A stretch of 64,000 bases of DNA, taken from Vreelandella jeotgali Hwa (lineage in GTDB: Bacteria; Pseudomonadota; Gammaproteobacteria; Pseudomonadales; Halomonadaceae). Below are positions 10,517 to 18,432 of this stretch, in pieces (the first letter of the stretch is position 1; each line of letters begins with the position of its first letter). Under the pieces are notes generated by a model, which did not search any database, had not been told where the DNA came from, and worked only from the letters and a program-made list of their open reading frames with translations. The stretch covers positions 186,001 to 250,000 of the forward strand of contig NZ_AMQY01000014.1 of the NCBI RefSeq assembly GCF_000334215.1, in the 5' to 3' direction. The position numbers were made by a program, and so were the translations under genes.

Positions 10517-11446
10517 TTACAGGCTGGCTTCGAACGCTGGCCAGGCCGGATCACCGCCGCGAGTTGTCACGCCTTCCAACATGGCCTGAACGCGCTCCGG
10601 ATGGTCCTCCAGCCATTCACGGGCGACGATATCCGGGGCGCGTTCCTTTTGCCCGAACTCGTTGATCATCCAGCTTTGCTCTTCGGCGGAGAAGGTAAAG
10701 TTTTCAAAGAAGCTGACGAGGTTGGCGTGGCTGTCGGCGTAGGGCGTGCCCATCAGCGTCAGGACCTGGCTTTCGCCGTTGTTCTCGCCGAACAGGTTTT
10801 TTGGGTCGTCGAGGTAGCGCATATCAAACTCAAGGTTCATCCAGTGGGGGCGCCAGCCGACCCAGACAATGGGCTCTTCGCGTTCGATGGCGTTGCGCGC
10901 TGCGCTGAGCATGGCGACCACGCTAGTGTCGGCCAGCTGCCAATTGCCAAGCCCCCAAGCGTCATTGTCGATGGCCTTGTCAAGCACCTGGCTGGCCGCC
11001 GAGCCGGCGCCAAAGCTGTAAATTTTGCTGTCGAAGAGATCACGATTATCGTCCAGGTCGGCAAAGCTCCGAATACCTTGTTCATAGAGGTAGTCGGGGA
11101 CAACCAGGGTCATTTGTGCGCCGTCGACGTTATTGGCCACCGTAGTGATCGCGCCGCTTTCGTCGAGCGGCGTATAAAGCGGCTCCTGGGCGGGCAGCCA
11201 GCCACCCGGGAATACGTCGAGGTCGCCGGTTTCGAGTCCCTCATAGATAATCTGGATACCCACTTCGCGGGTGTTGACGGTGTAGCCCATCGGCGCGAGA
11301 AGTTGGCTGGCTATCTCCGTCTTGACGGTGATGCCGGGCCAAGCGGGCACGCCGATATTGACGGTGTCGTCATCGCTTTGAGCCGGGCCTGCCATGCTTA
11401 GCGTCAGGGGGAGGGTTATTAACGCAGCGGTCAGGGGAATACGCAT
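10517..11446 (-). CDS. Glycine-betaine/carnitine-type ABC substrate-binding protein
   Basis: OpuAC/ProX-family periplasmic protein, 309 aa. The signal peptide is about residues 1-24 (ends GPAQS). The core has VNIGVPAWPGITVKTEI, FPGGWLPAQEP and VGWRPHWMN, so aromatic residues for a quaternary-amine cage are present. AAAAAAGG precedes the ATG. It lies 107 bases downstream of the gamma-butyrobetaine dioxygenase on the same strand, so the ligand may be gamma-butyrobetaine or carnitine; that is inference from context. As with the other two binding proteins in this window, no permease or ATPase is adjacent. Confidence 0.87.
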   Translation of the reverse strand: MRIPLTAALITLPLTLSMAGPAQSDDDTVNIGVPAWPGITVKTEIASQLLAPMGYTVNTREVGIQIIYEGLETGDLDVFPGGWLPAQEPLYTPLDESGAITTVANNVDGAQMTLVVPDYLYEQGIRSFADLDDNRDLFDSKIYSFGAGSAASQVLDKAIDNDAWGLGNWQLADTSVVAMLSAARNAIEREEPIVWVGWRPHWMNLEFDMRYLDDPKNLFGENNGESQVLTLMGTPYADSHANLVSFFENFTFSAEEQSWMINEFGQKERAPDIVAREWLEDHPERVQAMLEGVTTRGGDPAWPAFEASL

Positions 11447-11553
11447 TCACATACCTTTTTTCAGTATTGGCGGTTAACTTCAACGGTTCAATATTGGCAA
11501 TTCAACATTACCGCGGTACAGGCTGTTATGTATTGGCGAGGCGAGTTCTGGCC

Positions 11554-12720
11554 TCAAGCCTGGCGAGCCAGCACCCGTAAACGCGACTCCAGCAGGTCAA
11601 GGTCCAGATAGGTGCCCTGTAGATGCCGCCGGCCGCTTTCGGGGTTGAAGGCCTTGCGTCCGTGGAGCATGCGGCGGTTGTCGAAGGCGACCATTTGCCC
11701 GGGCGCCAGGGAAAACTCGAGCTGCTGGTGGGGTTCGTGTACCAGACGCCAGAATTCGCGATAGGCCCGGTACCAGGCATCGGCCTGTTCCGGCGGCAGG
11801 TGCAGAGTGTCGCGTATCCAGTTGTTGAAGCGCACTTCCACAAGCTCGCCATCGGCGCCCAGGGTAAGAATGGGCGCACGCCAGACAATGTCGTGATGTT
11901 CGTCCTGGAAGCGAAAGTCGATGGCCGTTTCGCTGAGCAGGCGGAATGCTTCCGGCGAGCGTTCGCGAAGCATTTGTGCGGCGGCAAAGCCGTCGCGGAA
12001 GGTGGACTCGCCGCCGTCGGCGCCGTTTTCCAGGCAGTAGAGCAGCTGGATGTCGGGCGGCTGGCGCCAGTTGGGCAGGTCGGTGTGCGGCGCCAGGCCG
12101 ATCGCCGTGTAGGCGGCGTTGTTGGGGTTGGGTTTGGAGCGTACGTCGAACCGCGCGCCGAAGTTGGTCGGGCGCAGCGGGCCAATGCGTTCGGCCAGAC
12201 GGCTAACCTCTTCGTCGGCCAGTGGGCCGTTGTCCAGCAGTACCAGACCGTCGCGTAGCAGGGCGTCAAGCCAGGCACGTTCGCCTTCGGCGCTGCCGGT
12301 AAAGTCGGCGTGGTCAACGCTGACCGGGCGAAAGCCTTCGACCCAGGGGCGGCGTGCGGGAATAGTGCCATTCGACGTCTGGCCGGGGCGGCGCTGGTAT
12401 AGCCAGCCGGCGTCGAAGCGGCTCTGGTGGCCGTCTGCCCATTCCAACTCCAGATTGCCCTCGATCAGCTGCATCCGCGGCGCATGCTCGGGAGGCTCGA
12501 GAGGAATATACAGGCGCTCGCGGGTTCTGACGTGTCGGCACTCGTCGCAGGGGCAGTGATCGCGCAGCCAGTTCAGGGAAAAAGCCGCCTGCTCGCCGCT
12601 TTCCCAGCTCAGGATGAGGCGATCGCTGGCGGGCTCGGCGCGCACCAGAGCGGGCCCTCCGGCGTAATCGCTCAGCTCGCTCATGGGCAGGACGGGGCGC
12701 CGTTCGGCGGTTGCGGTCAT
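11554..12720 (-). CDS. Gamma-butyrobetaine dioxygenase-like Fe(II)/2-oxoglutarate oxygenase
   Basis: 388-aa oxygenase that probably hydroxylates gamma-butyrobetaine to L-carnitine. The N-terminal DUF971-type zinc domain has CPCDEC (C56, C58, C61) and H79, matching the C-C-C-H site of human BBOX1. The C-terminal TauD fold carries the iron triad H212-x-D214 (APHTDLP) and H353 (RMLHGRKAF). The ATG at 12720 has GGAG seven bases upstream; a longer frame to 12783 lacks support. It is divergent from a LysR-type gene, the likely regulator, and followed by a binding protein. Trimethyllysine dioxygenase is the main alternative. Confidence 0.88.
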   Translation of the reverse strand: MTATAERRPVLPMSELSDYAGGPALVRAEPASDRLILSWESGEQAAFSLNWLRDHCPCDECRHVRTRERLYIPLEPPEHAPRMQLIEGNLELEWADGHQSRFDAGWLYQRRPGQTSNGTIPARRPWVEGFRPVSVDHADFTGSAEGERAWLDALLRDGLVLLDNGPLADEEVSRLAERIGPLRPTNFGARFDVRSKPNPNNAAYTAIGLAPHTDLPNWRQPPDIQLLYCLENGADGGESTFRDGFAAAQMLRERSPEAFRLLSETAIDFRFQDEHHDIVWRAPILTLGADGELVEVRFNNWIRDTLHLPPEQADAWYRAYREFWRLVHEPHQQLEFSLAPGQMVAFDNRRMLHGRKAFNPESGRRHLQGTYLDLDLLESRLRVLARQA

Positions 12721-12833
12721 GTTGGCTCCTGGGTGTCGTCTTGAACGGCACGCAAGGATGATGGTTGTCCGGCCTGGCCACAAACGATTAATCTGACCGC
12801 TATGACCCCATATAACTTATGCCGGGCTTTATC

Positions 12834-13718
12834 ATGAGTGCGTTGCCGCCGCTGATCTGGCTTCAGGCTTTTGAATCCGCCGCCCGGACATTGAGCTTTA
12901 CCGCCGCCGGCCAGGAGCTGGCCGTTACCCAGGCGGCGATCAGTCAGCGTATACGCCTGCTTGAGGATCGCCTGGGGCAGCGGCTTTTTGTCCGCCATCC
13001 GCGCAGCCTGACGCTCACACCGGCGGGACAGGCGTGGCTGCCGAGTCTTCAGGACGGATTCAATCGGTTGACCGAAGGCACTCGTGAAGTGTTCGGCGAC
13101 GCCAGCGACGCGCCGATCACCCTGCGTACTACCCCGGTAGTGCAGCAGAACTGGCTGGCACCGCGGCTGCCCGCCTTCAGGCGACAGCATCCCAATGTGG
13201 CGCTGCGGCTTGTCAGCGCTATCTGGCCGAACGACTTCGGCCCCGAGGGCGCTGATCTGGAGATACGCTATGGCGAGGGCACCTGGCCCGGCATGGAGGC
13301 GTTGTCGCTTGGCGGCGAAACCATGCTGCCGGTGTGTTCTCCGGTGCTGGCGCAAACGATTGCCCGGCCGCAGGATCTGGCAGCGCATACCCTGCTGCAC
13401 GCGGCGGGGTTTGCCGTTGGCTGGCCTACCTGGCTGGATGCCGCCGGCGTGCCGGCGCTGGTTTCGCGCTGCGCGCCGCTGATTTGTGATACTCAGACAA
13501 TGACGCTAGCGCTTGCGGCCCAGGGCGAAGGCGTTGCCTTGACCCATCGCCGGCTGGTAGAGCATCGCCGCGACCTGACGATTGCGCTCGATCGGCCAGT
13601 AGACAGCCACGAGGGCTTTTGGCTGGTGCGTCCGGCGCGGCCACAGCCACGGCCGGAGGCAGCACTGCTCTGGGACTGGCTGAAGGACCGTCTCGGGTCA
13701 GCGGGCCCGGATCGATAA
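12834..13718 (+). CDS. LysR-family transcriptional regulator (GcvA-like)
   Basis: DNA-binding regulator, 294 aa from the second ATG. The helix-turn-helix covers about residues 16-60 (LSFTAAGQELAVTQAAISQRI). A periplasmic-binding-like effector domain follows. The start MSALPPLIWLQAFESAAR matches the usual GcvA-like N-terminus; an ATG at 12819 is possible. No strong ribosome site is visible for either. It is transcribed away from the gamma-butyrobetaine dioxygenase gene across a 113-base gap, so it likely controls that gene. The effector is unknown. Confidence 0.92.
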   Translation: MSALPPLIWLQAFESAARTLSFTAAGQELAVTQAAISQRIRLLEDRLGQRLFVRHPRSLTLTPAGQAWLPSLQDGFNRLTEGTREVFGDASDAPITLRTTPVVQQNWLAPRLPAFRRQHPNVALRLVSAIWPNDFGPEGADLEIRYGEGTWPGMEALSLGGETMLPVCSPVLAQTIARPQDLAAHTLLHAAGFAVGWPTWLDAAGVPALVSRCAPLICDTQTMTLALAAQGEGVALTHRRLVEHRRDLTIALDRPVDSHEGFWLVRPARPQPRPEAALLWDWLKDRLGSAGPDR

Positions 13719-13742
13719 ACGCCAGGCAAACCGGAGAAAACA

Positions 13743-14192
13743 ATGGCGGAGAGGCCACAACAGGCTCGGCAGGGCGATGACGTACAGCCGGTGCCGGCTG
13801 TCATCGCGGTGGTGGTCAACGGTGAAAATGTGCTGCTGGTGCAGCGATCCAAGCCGCCGGACGCCGGCTGCTGGGGATTTCCCGGCGTCAGGATCGAGCC
13901 GGGAGAGACGGTGTACGAGGCCGCCGTGCGCGAGCTGGAAGAAGAAACCGGACTAAACGCTGCCGCCGAACGCGTGCTCACCGCCATCGACGTGCTCGAC
14001 CGTGATGCGCAGTCAGTGCTCAGGCATCATTTCGTGCTCGTGGCCGTGGTCTGCCGCGATCCGGTCGGCACCCTTGCCGCCGCCAGCGATGCCCTGGACG
14101 CCCGCTGGTTTGGGCTCGACGAGATCGACAACCCCGCTCTTGCCACTAGCCCGCGGGTACTGGAGCTGGCCGAGCAGGCCGTAGCAGGTTAG
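13743..14192 (+). CDS. Nudix hydrolase
   Basis: 149-aa Nudix-fold protein with N-terminal ADP-ribose-pyrophosphatase-like features. The box reads GVRIEPGETVYEAAVRELEE followed by ETGL, so the metal-binding REUxEExGU part is complete. The first glycine of the GX5E consensus is replaced by valine (PGV instead of PGG), an uncommon change. The substrate cannot be predicted. It starts 24 bases after the LysR gene, so the two may be co-transcribed. It converges on the zinc-finger gene, and the two stop codons overlap. Confidence 0.9.
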   Translation: MAERPQQARQGDDVQPVPAVIAVVVNGENVLLVQRSKPPDAGCWGFPGVRIEPGETVYEAAVRELEEETGLNAAAERVLTAIDVLDRDAQSVLRHHFVLVAVVCRDPVGTLAAASDALDARWFGLDEIDNPALATSPRVLELAEQAVAG

Positions 14193-14455
14193 CGCAGCTG
14201 GCTGTCCTTGCTCGCCCGCCGATTGATGCCGCTTGAGGCAGCCTGATGCTTTTCCGCCTCGGCCTGGCAGTCAATGCACAGCTGCACGCCGGGGATGGCG
14301 TTGCGCCGCGCCGGAGGAATCGGCGCGTCGCATTCCTCGCAGTGTTCCGCCGAGTCGCCGGCGTGCAAGTCGCTTCTGGCGCGTTCCACGGCGTCTTCCA
14401 CGCTGGCGTCAATCTGATCCTGTACGGCGCCGTCGCGCGCCCAGCCGCCTGCCAT
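14189..14455 (-). CDS. DksA/TraR C4-type zinc-finger protein
   Basis: 88-aa protein of the YbiI/TraR type. It has one C4 zinc finger, CEEC near residue 39 and CIDC near 60, after a short helical N-terminus with acidic residues. Such small DksA relatives may act in the RNA polymerase secondary channel, but lack the long coiled coil of DksA, so the function is open. The ribosome site AGGAG directly abuts a 13-bp hairpin. It is the last gene of the minus-strand nitrate cluster, 61 bases after narK1, and overlaps the Nudix stop codon. Confidence 0.88.
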   Translation of the reverse strand: MAGGWARDGAVQDQIDASVEDAVERARSDLHAGDSAEHCEECDAPIPPARRNAIPGVQLCIDCQAEAEKHQAASSGINRRASKDSQLR

Positions 14456-14464
14456 GATCCGCTC

Positions 14465-14493
14465 CTGATAGCCGTGAGTGTCACGGCTATCAG
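14465..14493. promoter_or_regulatory. 13-bp perfect hairpin abutting the ribosome site of the zinc-finger gene
   Basis: CTGATAGCCGTGA and TCACGGCTATCAG form a perfect 13-bp stem with a 3-nt loop. On the minus strand the stem ends within CAGGAG, the Shine-Dalgarno of the gene starting at 14455. A TATACT box lies just before it. It could end narK1 transcripts or limit ribosome access; there is no T tract. Confidence 0.55.
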
Positions 14494-14516
14494 TATACCC
14501 GCGATCACGGTGTTCG

Positions 14517-15842
14517 TTAACGTGGCGTGGTGGGTGTCGTGTCCTGCACTTCGGGCAGGTAGCGATAGCGCTCGTCGTTGAGCTCGGGTAGCTGCCGGCG
14601 CTCCATGCGACGAATGGCAGCGTGCATCCAGATCAGGGAAATCGCCACCAGCACGAACAGCACCATGTAGGAGCTCGTCCAGATGCCGCTAAGGTCCAGC
14701 ATGACGCCAAACAGGATGGGCAGGACAAAGCCACCGAGCCCGCCGATCATGCCGACCAGCCCGCCGACCGAGCCGACGTTGTTGGGGTAGTAGACCGGAA
14801 TATGCTTGTAGACCGCCGCCTTGCCCAGCGACATGAAAAAGCCCAGCAGCATGGTGATGATCACCACACCCCAGAGCGGCATGGCCATGGAAAAGGCAAT
14901 TTCACCTTCCTTGCCCTGGACCACGTAGCGGGTTTCCGGGTAGGCCAGCAGGAACAGGCAGACCAGCGAGGCAAAAAACGTCAGGTACATGATAACGCGG
15001 GCGCCATAGCGGTCGGATAGCCAGCCGCCAAAGGCGCGAAAAACGCTGGCGGGCAGGGCATACAGGGCCGTCAGGGTGCCGGCCAGCGCGATGCTGATGT
15101 CGTAGGCGCCGACGTAATAGCGCGGCAGGTAGGAAGCCAGCGCGACAAAGGCGCCGAAAACGAAAAAGTAGTACAGCGAAAAGCGCCATACCCGCAGCTG
15201 CTTGAGCGGTTCCAGCTGTTGGCGGAGCGATACGGCCTTGCCGCCCTGGCCGTGCCGAGCGCGGGTCAGCGGATCTTCCTGGGTGCCGAACCAGAAAATC
15301 AGTGCCACCACCGTGAGTATCACGGCGTAGACCACGGCAGTTTGCTCCCAGCCCAGCGCCAGCAGCAGGAAGGGCGCGCCGAAGTTGGTCACGGCGGCGC
15401 CGGCGTTGCCGGCACCGAAGATGCCCAGCGCCGTGCCCTGCTTTTCCTTTTCAAACCAGTAGGAGGTGTAGGCGATGCCGACGATAAACGAGCCGCCGGC
15501 CAGGCCTACGCCCAGCGCCGCGATGAGAAACATCGCATAGGATTCCACGTAGGACAGCAGAAAAATACAGGCCGCGGTGACCAGCATCAGCAGGCTGAAA
15601 ACGCGCCGTCCGCCCAGCTGTTCGGTCCAGATACCCAGAAAGATACGGCTGATGGAGCCGGTCAGCACCGGCGTGGCGACCAGAGTGCCGAACTGGGTTT
15701 CGTTGAGGCCGAGATCCTGCTTGATCTTCACACCGATGATGGAAAAGATCGTCCAGACCGCGAAACAGGTCGTGAAGGCCAGGGTACTGAACGACAGCGC
15801 CCGGTATTGTTGAGAGCGAGTCACGCCCTTGAGATGTTCCAT
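14517..15842 (-). CDS. narK1: Nitrate transporter, NarK1 type
   Basis: MFS nitrate/nitrite porter, 441 aa, of the NarK1 type thought to be a proton-nitrate symporter that primes nitrate uptake. There are about 12 membrane segments, and the nitrate signature glycine-rich stretches are present (GVGLAGGSFIVGIAYTS near 105-120 and GMIGGLGGFVLPILFG near 365-380). The ATG at 15842 with AAGGTGA upstream was preferred to an upstream frame to 15965. It lies 80 bases behind narK2 with a strong terminator in the gap. Encoding both NarK types side by side is common in denitrifiers. Confidence 0.92.
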   Translation of the reverse strand: MEHLKGVTRSQQYRALSFSTLAFTTCFAVWTIFSIIGVKIKQDLGLNETQFGTLVATPVLTGSISRIFLGIWTEQLGGRRVFSLLMLVTAACIFLLSYVESYAMFLIAALGVGLAGGSFIVGIAYTSYWFEKEKQGTALGIFGAGNAGAAVTNFGAPFLLLALGWEQTAVVYAVILTVVALIFWFGTQEDPLTRARHGQGGKAVSLRQQLEPLKQLRVWRFSLYYFFVFGAFVALASYLPRYYVGAYDISIALAGTLTALYALPASVFRAFGGWLSDRYGARVIMYLTFFASLVCLFLLAYPETRYVVQGKEGEIAFSMAMPLWGVVIITMLLGFFMSLGKAAVYKHIPVYYPNNVGSVGGLVGMIGGLGGFVLPILFGVMLDLSGIWTSSYMVLFVLVAISLIWMHAAIRRMERRQLPELNDERYRYLPEVQDTTPTTPR

Positions 15843-15866
15843 GATGTCACCTTCGAAAGATCTCTG

Positions 15867-15904
15867 AAAAAAAGGGGATGTGCCGGTTGCGGCTGGGCAT
15901 CCCC
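15867..15904 (-). terminator. Terminator between narK2 and narK1
   Basis: On the minus strand GGGGATG pairs with CATCCCC, with an inner GCC/GGC stem, followed by seven T. It ends only 24 bases before the narK1 ATG, so narK1 needs read-through or a promoter inside narK2. Confidence 0.8.
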
Positions 15905-15922
15905 GGGTTGGCTGCTGTGGTA

Positions 15923-17515
15923 TCAGGGGTTTTTGACGTAGGCCTCGCGGCGCAGATAGAACCACCAGTTGATGACCAGGCAGGCGGCGTAAAAGACCGC
16001 AAAACCGTACATCGCCAGCTCAGGCGTGCCCGCCTTGATCTGCTCGCCCATGACCCGGGGAGCAATGAAGGCACCGTAGGCCGCCACGGCGGAGGTCCAG
16101 CCCAGCACCGGCCCCTTTTGCTGGATGTTGAAGATCACCCCGATGCTGCGGAACGTCGAACCGTTGCCGATGCCGCTGGCGGCAAACAGCACGATAAACA
16201 GCAGCAGAAACATCCAGAAATAGGGGTTGGGGTTGGTCGCGTTGTAGGCCAGCATCATCACGTAGCCCACCGCGGCGGATGCCACGACCATGATTACCGA
16301 AATGATCTGAGTGACCAGGGCGCCGCCGGTCTTGTCGGCAATCCAGCCGCCCACCGGGCGAATCAGCGCGCCGACGAACGGCCCCATCCACGCCCAGGTC
16401 AGCGCGCTGGGGGCATCCGGGTTGGCCACACGCGTGACCGTGCCGTCGGCGGCCACTTCCATCATGTTGCCGAAAATCACGGTAATCGAGAGCGGCAGGG
16501 CGGCGGAAAAGCCGATAAAGGAGCCGAAGGTGGCGGTGTAGATGACCGTCATCGCCCAGGTGTGCTTGTCGCGGAAGATGCGGTACTGCGTTTTGATGCT
16601 CGACTTGATGCCGCCGGGAAGCAGCAGCATCAGCCCCAGCGTGAGCAGGATAGTAACCGGCAGCGCGACCCACATGCTGACCCAGTCAAGCGCCACCATG
16701 CCGACCACCGAGGCAATGAGGCCGAGCATGTAGAGCCCGAAAATCTTGCCGAAGGCGGACAGCGGCGTGCCCGGAGACGGCGTGATCGAGCGCAGGTTGT
16801 TCATGCCGAACCAGCCGGCAAAGGCCAGCGGGATCAGAAATACCAGCCAGACGAGTCCGGCGTTCTGAATCCAGGTGTCGGTGCCGGCGTCAATGCGTCC
16901 GATCAGCGTGCCGCTGGCGCTTTCCAGCGCCATGGGACCGCCCGCCACGGCGCCGAATAGCCCCGTGGTCATCACCAGCGGAATCAGAATCTGCATGGTG
17001 GTGACGCCGAAGTTACCCAGCCCGGCGTTCATGCCCAGCGCGTAACCCTGCTGCTTTTTGGGGAAAAAGCTGGAGATGTTGCTCATGGAGCAGGCAAAGT
17101 TGCCGCCGCCGATCCCCGATAGCAGCGCCAGCAGCTGGAATACCCACAGCGGCGTGCCCGGGTTCATCAGCGCCATGCCGGTGCCCAGCGCCGGAATAAT
17201 CAGCATCGCCGTGGTCAGGAAGATGGTATTGCGCCCGCCGGCGATGCGAATCATGAACGAGGCGGGAATGCGCAGGGTGGCGCCGGAAAGGCCGGCCAGC
17301 GCGGTCAGGGTAAAAAGCTCGTTGACCGTGAAGGCAAACCCCAGGTTTTGCATCTGGGTGGTGATCATGCCCCACATCAGCCAGACGGCAAAGCCCAGCA
17401 GCAGGCTGGGAATCGAGATCCACAGGTTGCGGGTGGCAACCCGCTTGCCGTCGCTTTCCCAGAAGTCGGGCGTTTCAATATCCCACTGGGTAATGTCGGC
17501 GTTCTTTCTGGTCAT
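15923..17515 (-). CDS. narK2: Nitrate/nitrite transporter, NarK2 type
   Basis: MFS transporter, 530 aa, closely related to E. coli NarK, probably a nitrate/nitrite antiporter that expels nitrite made by NarG. It starts with the NarK-like DITQWDIETPDFWESDGKR and RNLWISIPSLLLGFAVW; signature regions GGGNFACSMSNISSFFPK near 148 and a second near 430 (GIGNGSTFRSIGVIF) carry the conserved glycines and asparagines. It is longer than E. coli NarK (463 aa) because of an enlarged central loop. The ATG at 17515 has GGGAGA upstream. A 239-base gap separates it from narL and should hold its promoter. Confidence 0.93.
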   Translation of the reverse strand: MTRKNADITQWDIETPDFWESDGKRVATRNLWISIPSLLLGFAVWLMWGMITTQMQNLGFAFTVNELFTLTALAGLSGATLRIPASFMIRIAGGRNTIFLTTAMLIIPALGTGMALMNPGTPLWVFQLLALLSGIGGGNFACSMSNISSFFPKKQQGYALGMNAGLGNFGVTTMQILIPLVMTTGLFGAVAGGPMALESASGTLIGRIDAGTDTWIQNAGLVWLVFLIPLAFAGWFGMNNLRSITPSPGTPLSAFGKIFGLYMLGLIASVVGMVALDWVSMWVALPVTILLTLGLMLLLPGGIKSSIKTQYRIFRDKHTWAMTVIYTATFGSFIGFSAALPLSITVIFGNMMEVAADGTVTRVANPDAPSALTWAWMGPFVGALIRPVGGWIADKTGGALVTQIISVIMVVASAAVGYVMMLAYNATNPNPYFWMFLLLFIVLFAASGIGNGSTFRSIGVIFNIQQKGPVLGWTSAVAAYGAFIAPRVMGEQIKAGTPELAMYGFAVFYAACLVINWWFYLRREAYVKNP

Positions 17516-17754
17516 GGCGTATCTCCCTGGACACAAGTACGCGAAAAGCCGCGTTACAAGGCAAGATACGCACTGCCGGGGAGGGAAAAAACGGGGGGAT
17601 CGAGGCCGTTATTCAGCCTGATATCTCTTTGGTGGTAGTTGTGATTGTTTCCCAGGTTTTTGTTTTTATTGACTTATAGACGAAAGTCGTCGTTCGGTCA
17701 GCGATGGCGGACTACCCTGCGGCTCTTTGGAGGTAACCCGCCTGACAGGGGCAT

Positions 17755-18432
17755 TTAATGATCTGGCGCAAGTCCCTGCTGGACAGCCCAGACCGCCGCT
17801 TCTACCCGGGAACGCAGCCCGAGTTTTTTCAGCAGGTGTTTGACGTGGACCTTGACCGTTCCCTCGGTGATTGCCAACTCTCGGGCGATCAACTTGTTGG
17901 ACATGCCCTCGGCGAGTTCGCGGAGGATTTCCCGTTCACGCCTGGTCAGGGCATCCAGGCCTGCCGGCGCGCCGGCAGGACGCTGGTTACGCAGCGCGCG
18001 CGCCAGCAGGCCGGTAAGGTCGTCGCTGATAGCCATTTGCCCTCGGGCGGCCTGGCGCAGCTGGTGCACCAGGTCCTCGGGCTCCATGTCCTTGAGCAGG
18101 TAGCCGTCGGCGCCGTTGCGCAGGGCATCCACCACGTTGTCTTCCTGGTCGGATACCGTGTACATGATGATGCGCCCGGCATAGCCGCCGGCGCGCAGTC
18201 GGCTGAGTAGCGCCAGGCCGTCGAGGTCGGGCATGTTGAGGTCCAGCAGCAGCATGTCCGGTTCCTGTTCGAGCGCCTGCGCCAGGCCCTCATGCGGGGA
18301 GCCGGTATCCGATACCAGCGTCAGGTCGTCTTCGACCTCCAGCAGCTGGCGTACGCCACGCCGCAGCAGGGGATGGTCGTCGATGACCATGAGAGTCGCC
18401 GGGGAATCGGTGACGTCAGCAGGGGTATTCAT
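17755..18432 (-). CDS. narL: Nitrate/nitrite response regulator NarL
   Basis: Two-component response regulator, 225 aa. The receiver domain has acidic pocket D18-D19 and phospho-acceptor D64 (LLLDLNMPDLDG), with K at 114 in YLLKDME. The C-terminal LuxR-type helix-turn-helix is near 160-215 (LTRREREILRELAEG, NKLIARELAITEGTVKVH). It is the partner of NarX: the narX stop and narL start overlap by 4 bases (ATGA). It should activate narK and narG under nitrate together with an FNR-type regulator. Confidence 0.95.
   Translation of the reverse strand: MNTPADVTDSPATLMVIDDHPLLRRGVRQLLEVEDDLTLVSDTGSPHEGLAQALEQEPDMLLLDLNMPDLDGLALLSRLRAGGYAGRIIMYTVSDQEDNVVDALRNGADGYLLKDMEPEDLVHQLRQAARGQMAISDDLTGLLARALRNQRPAGAPAGLDALTRREREILRELAEGMSNKLIARELAITEGTVKVHVKHLLKKLGLRSRVEAAVWAVQQGLAPDH

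Noticed and set aside
17516..17754. NarL heptamers and an FNR box upstream of narK2
   Set aside because: Only partial matches (TACCTCC, TACCACC, CGTCTATAAGTCAA). A promoter is expected here, but I cannot place the sites.
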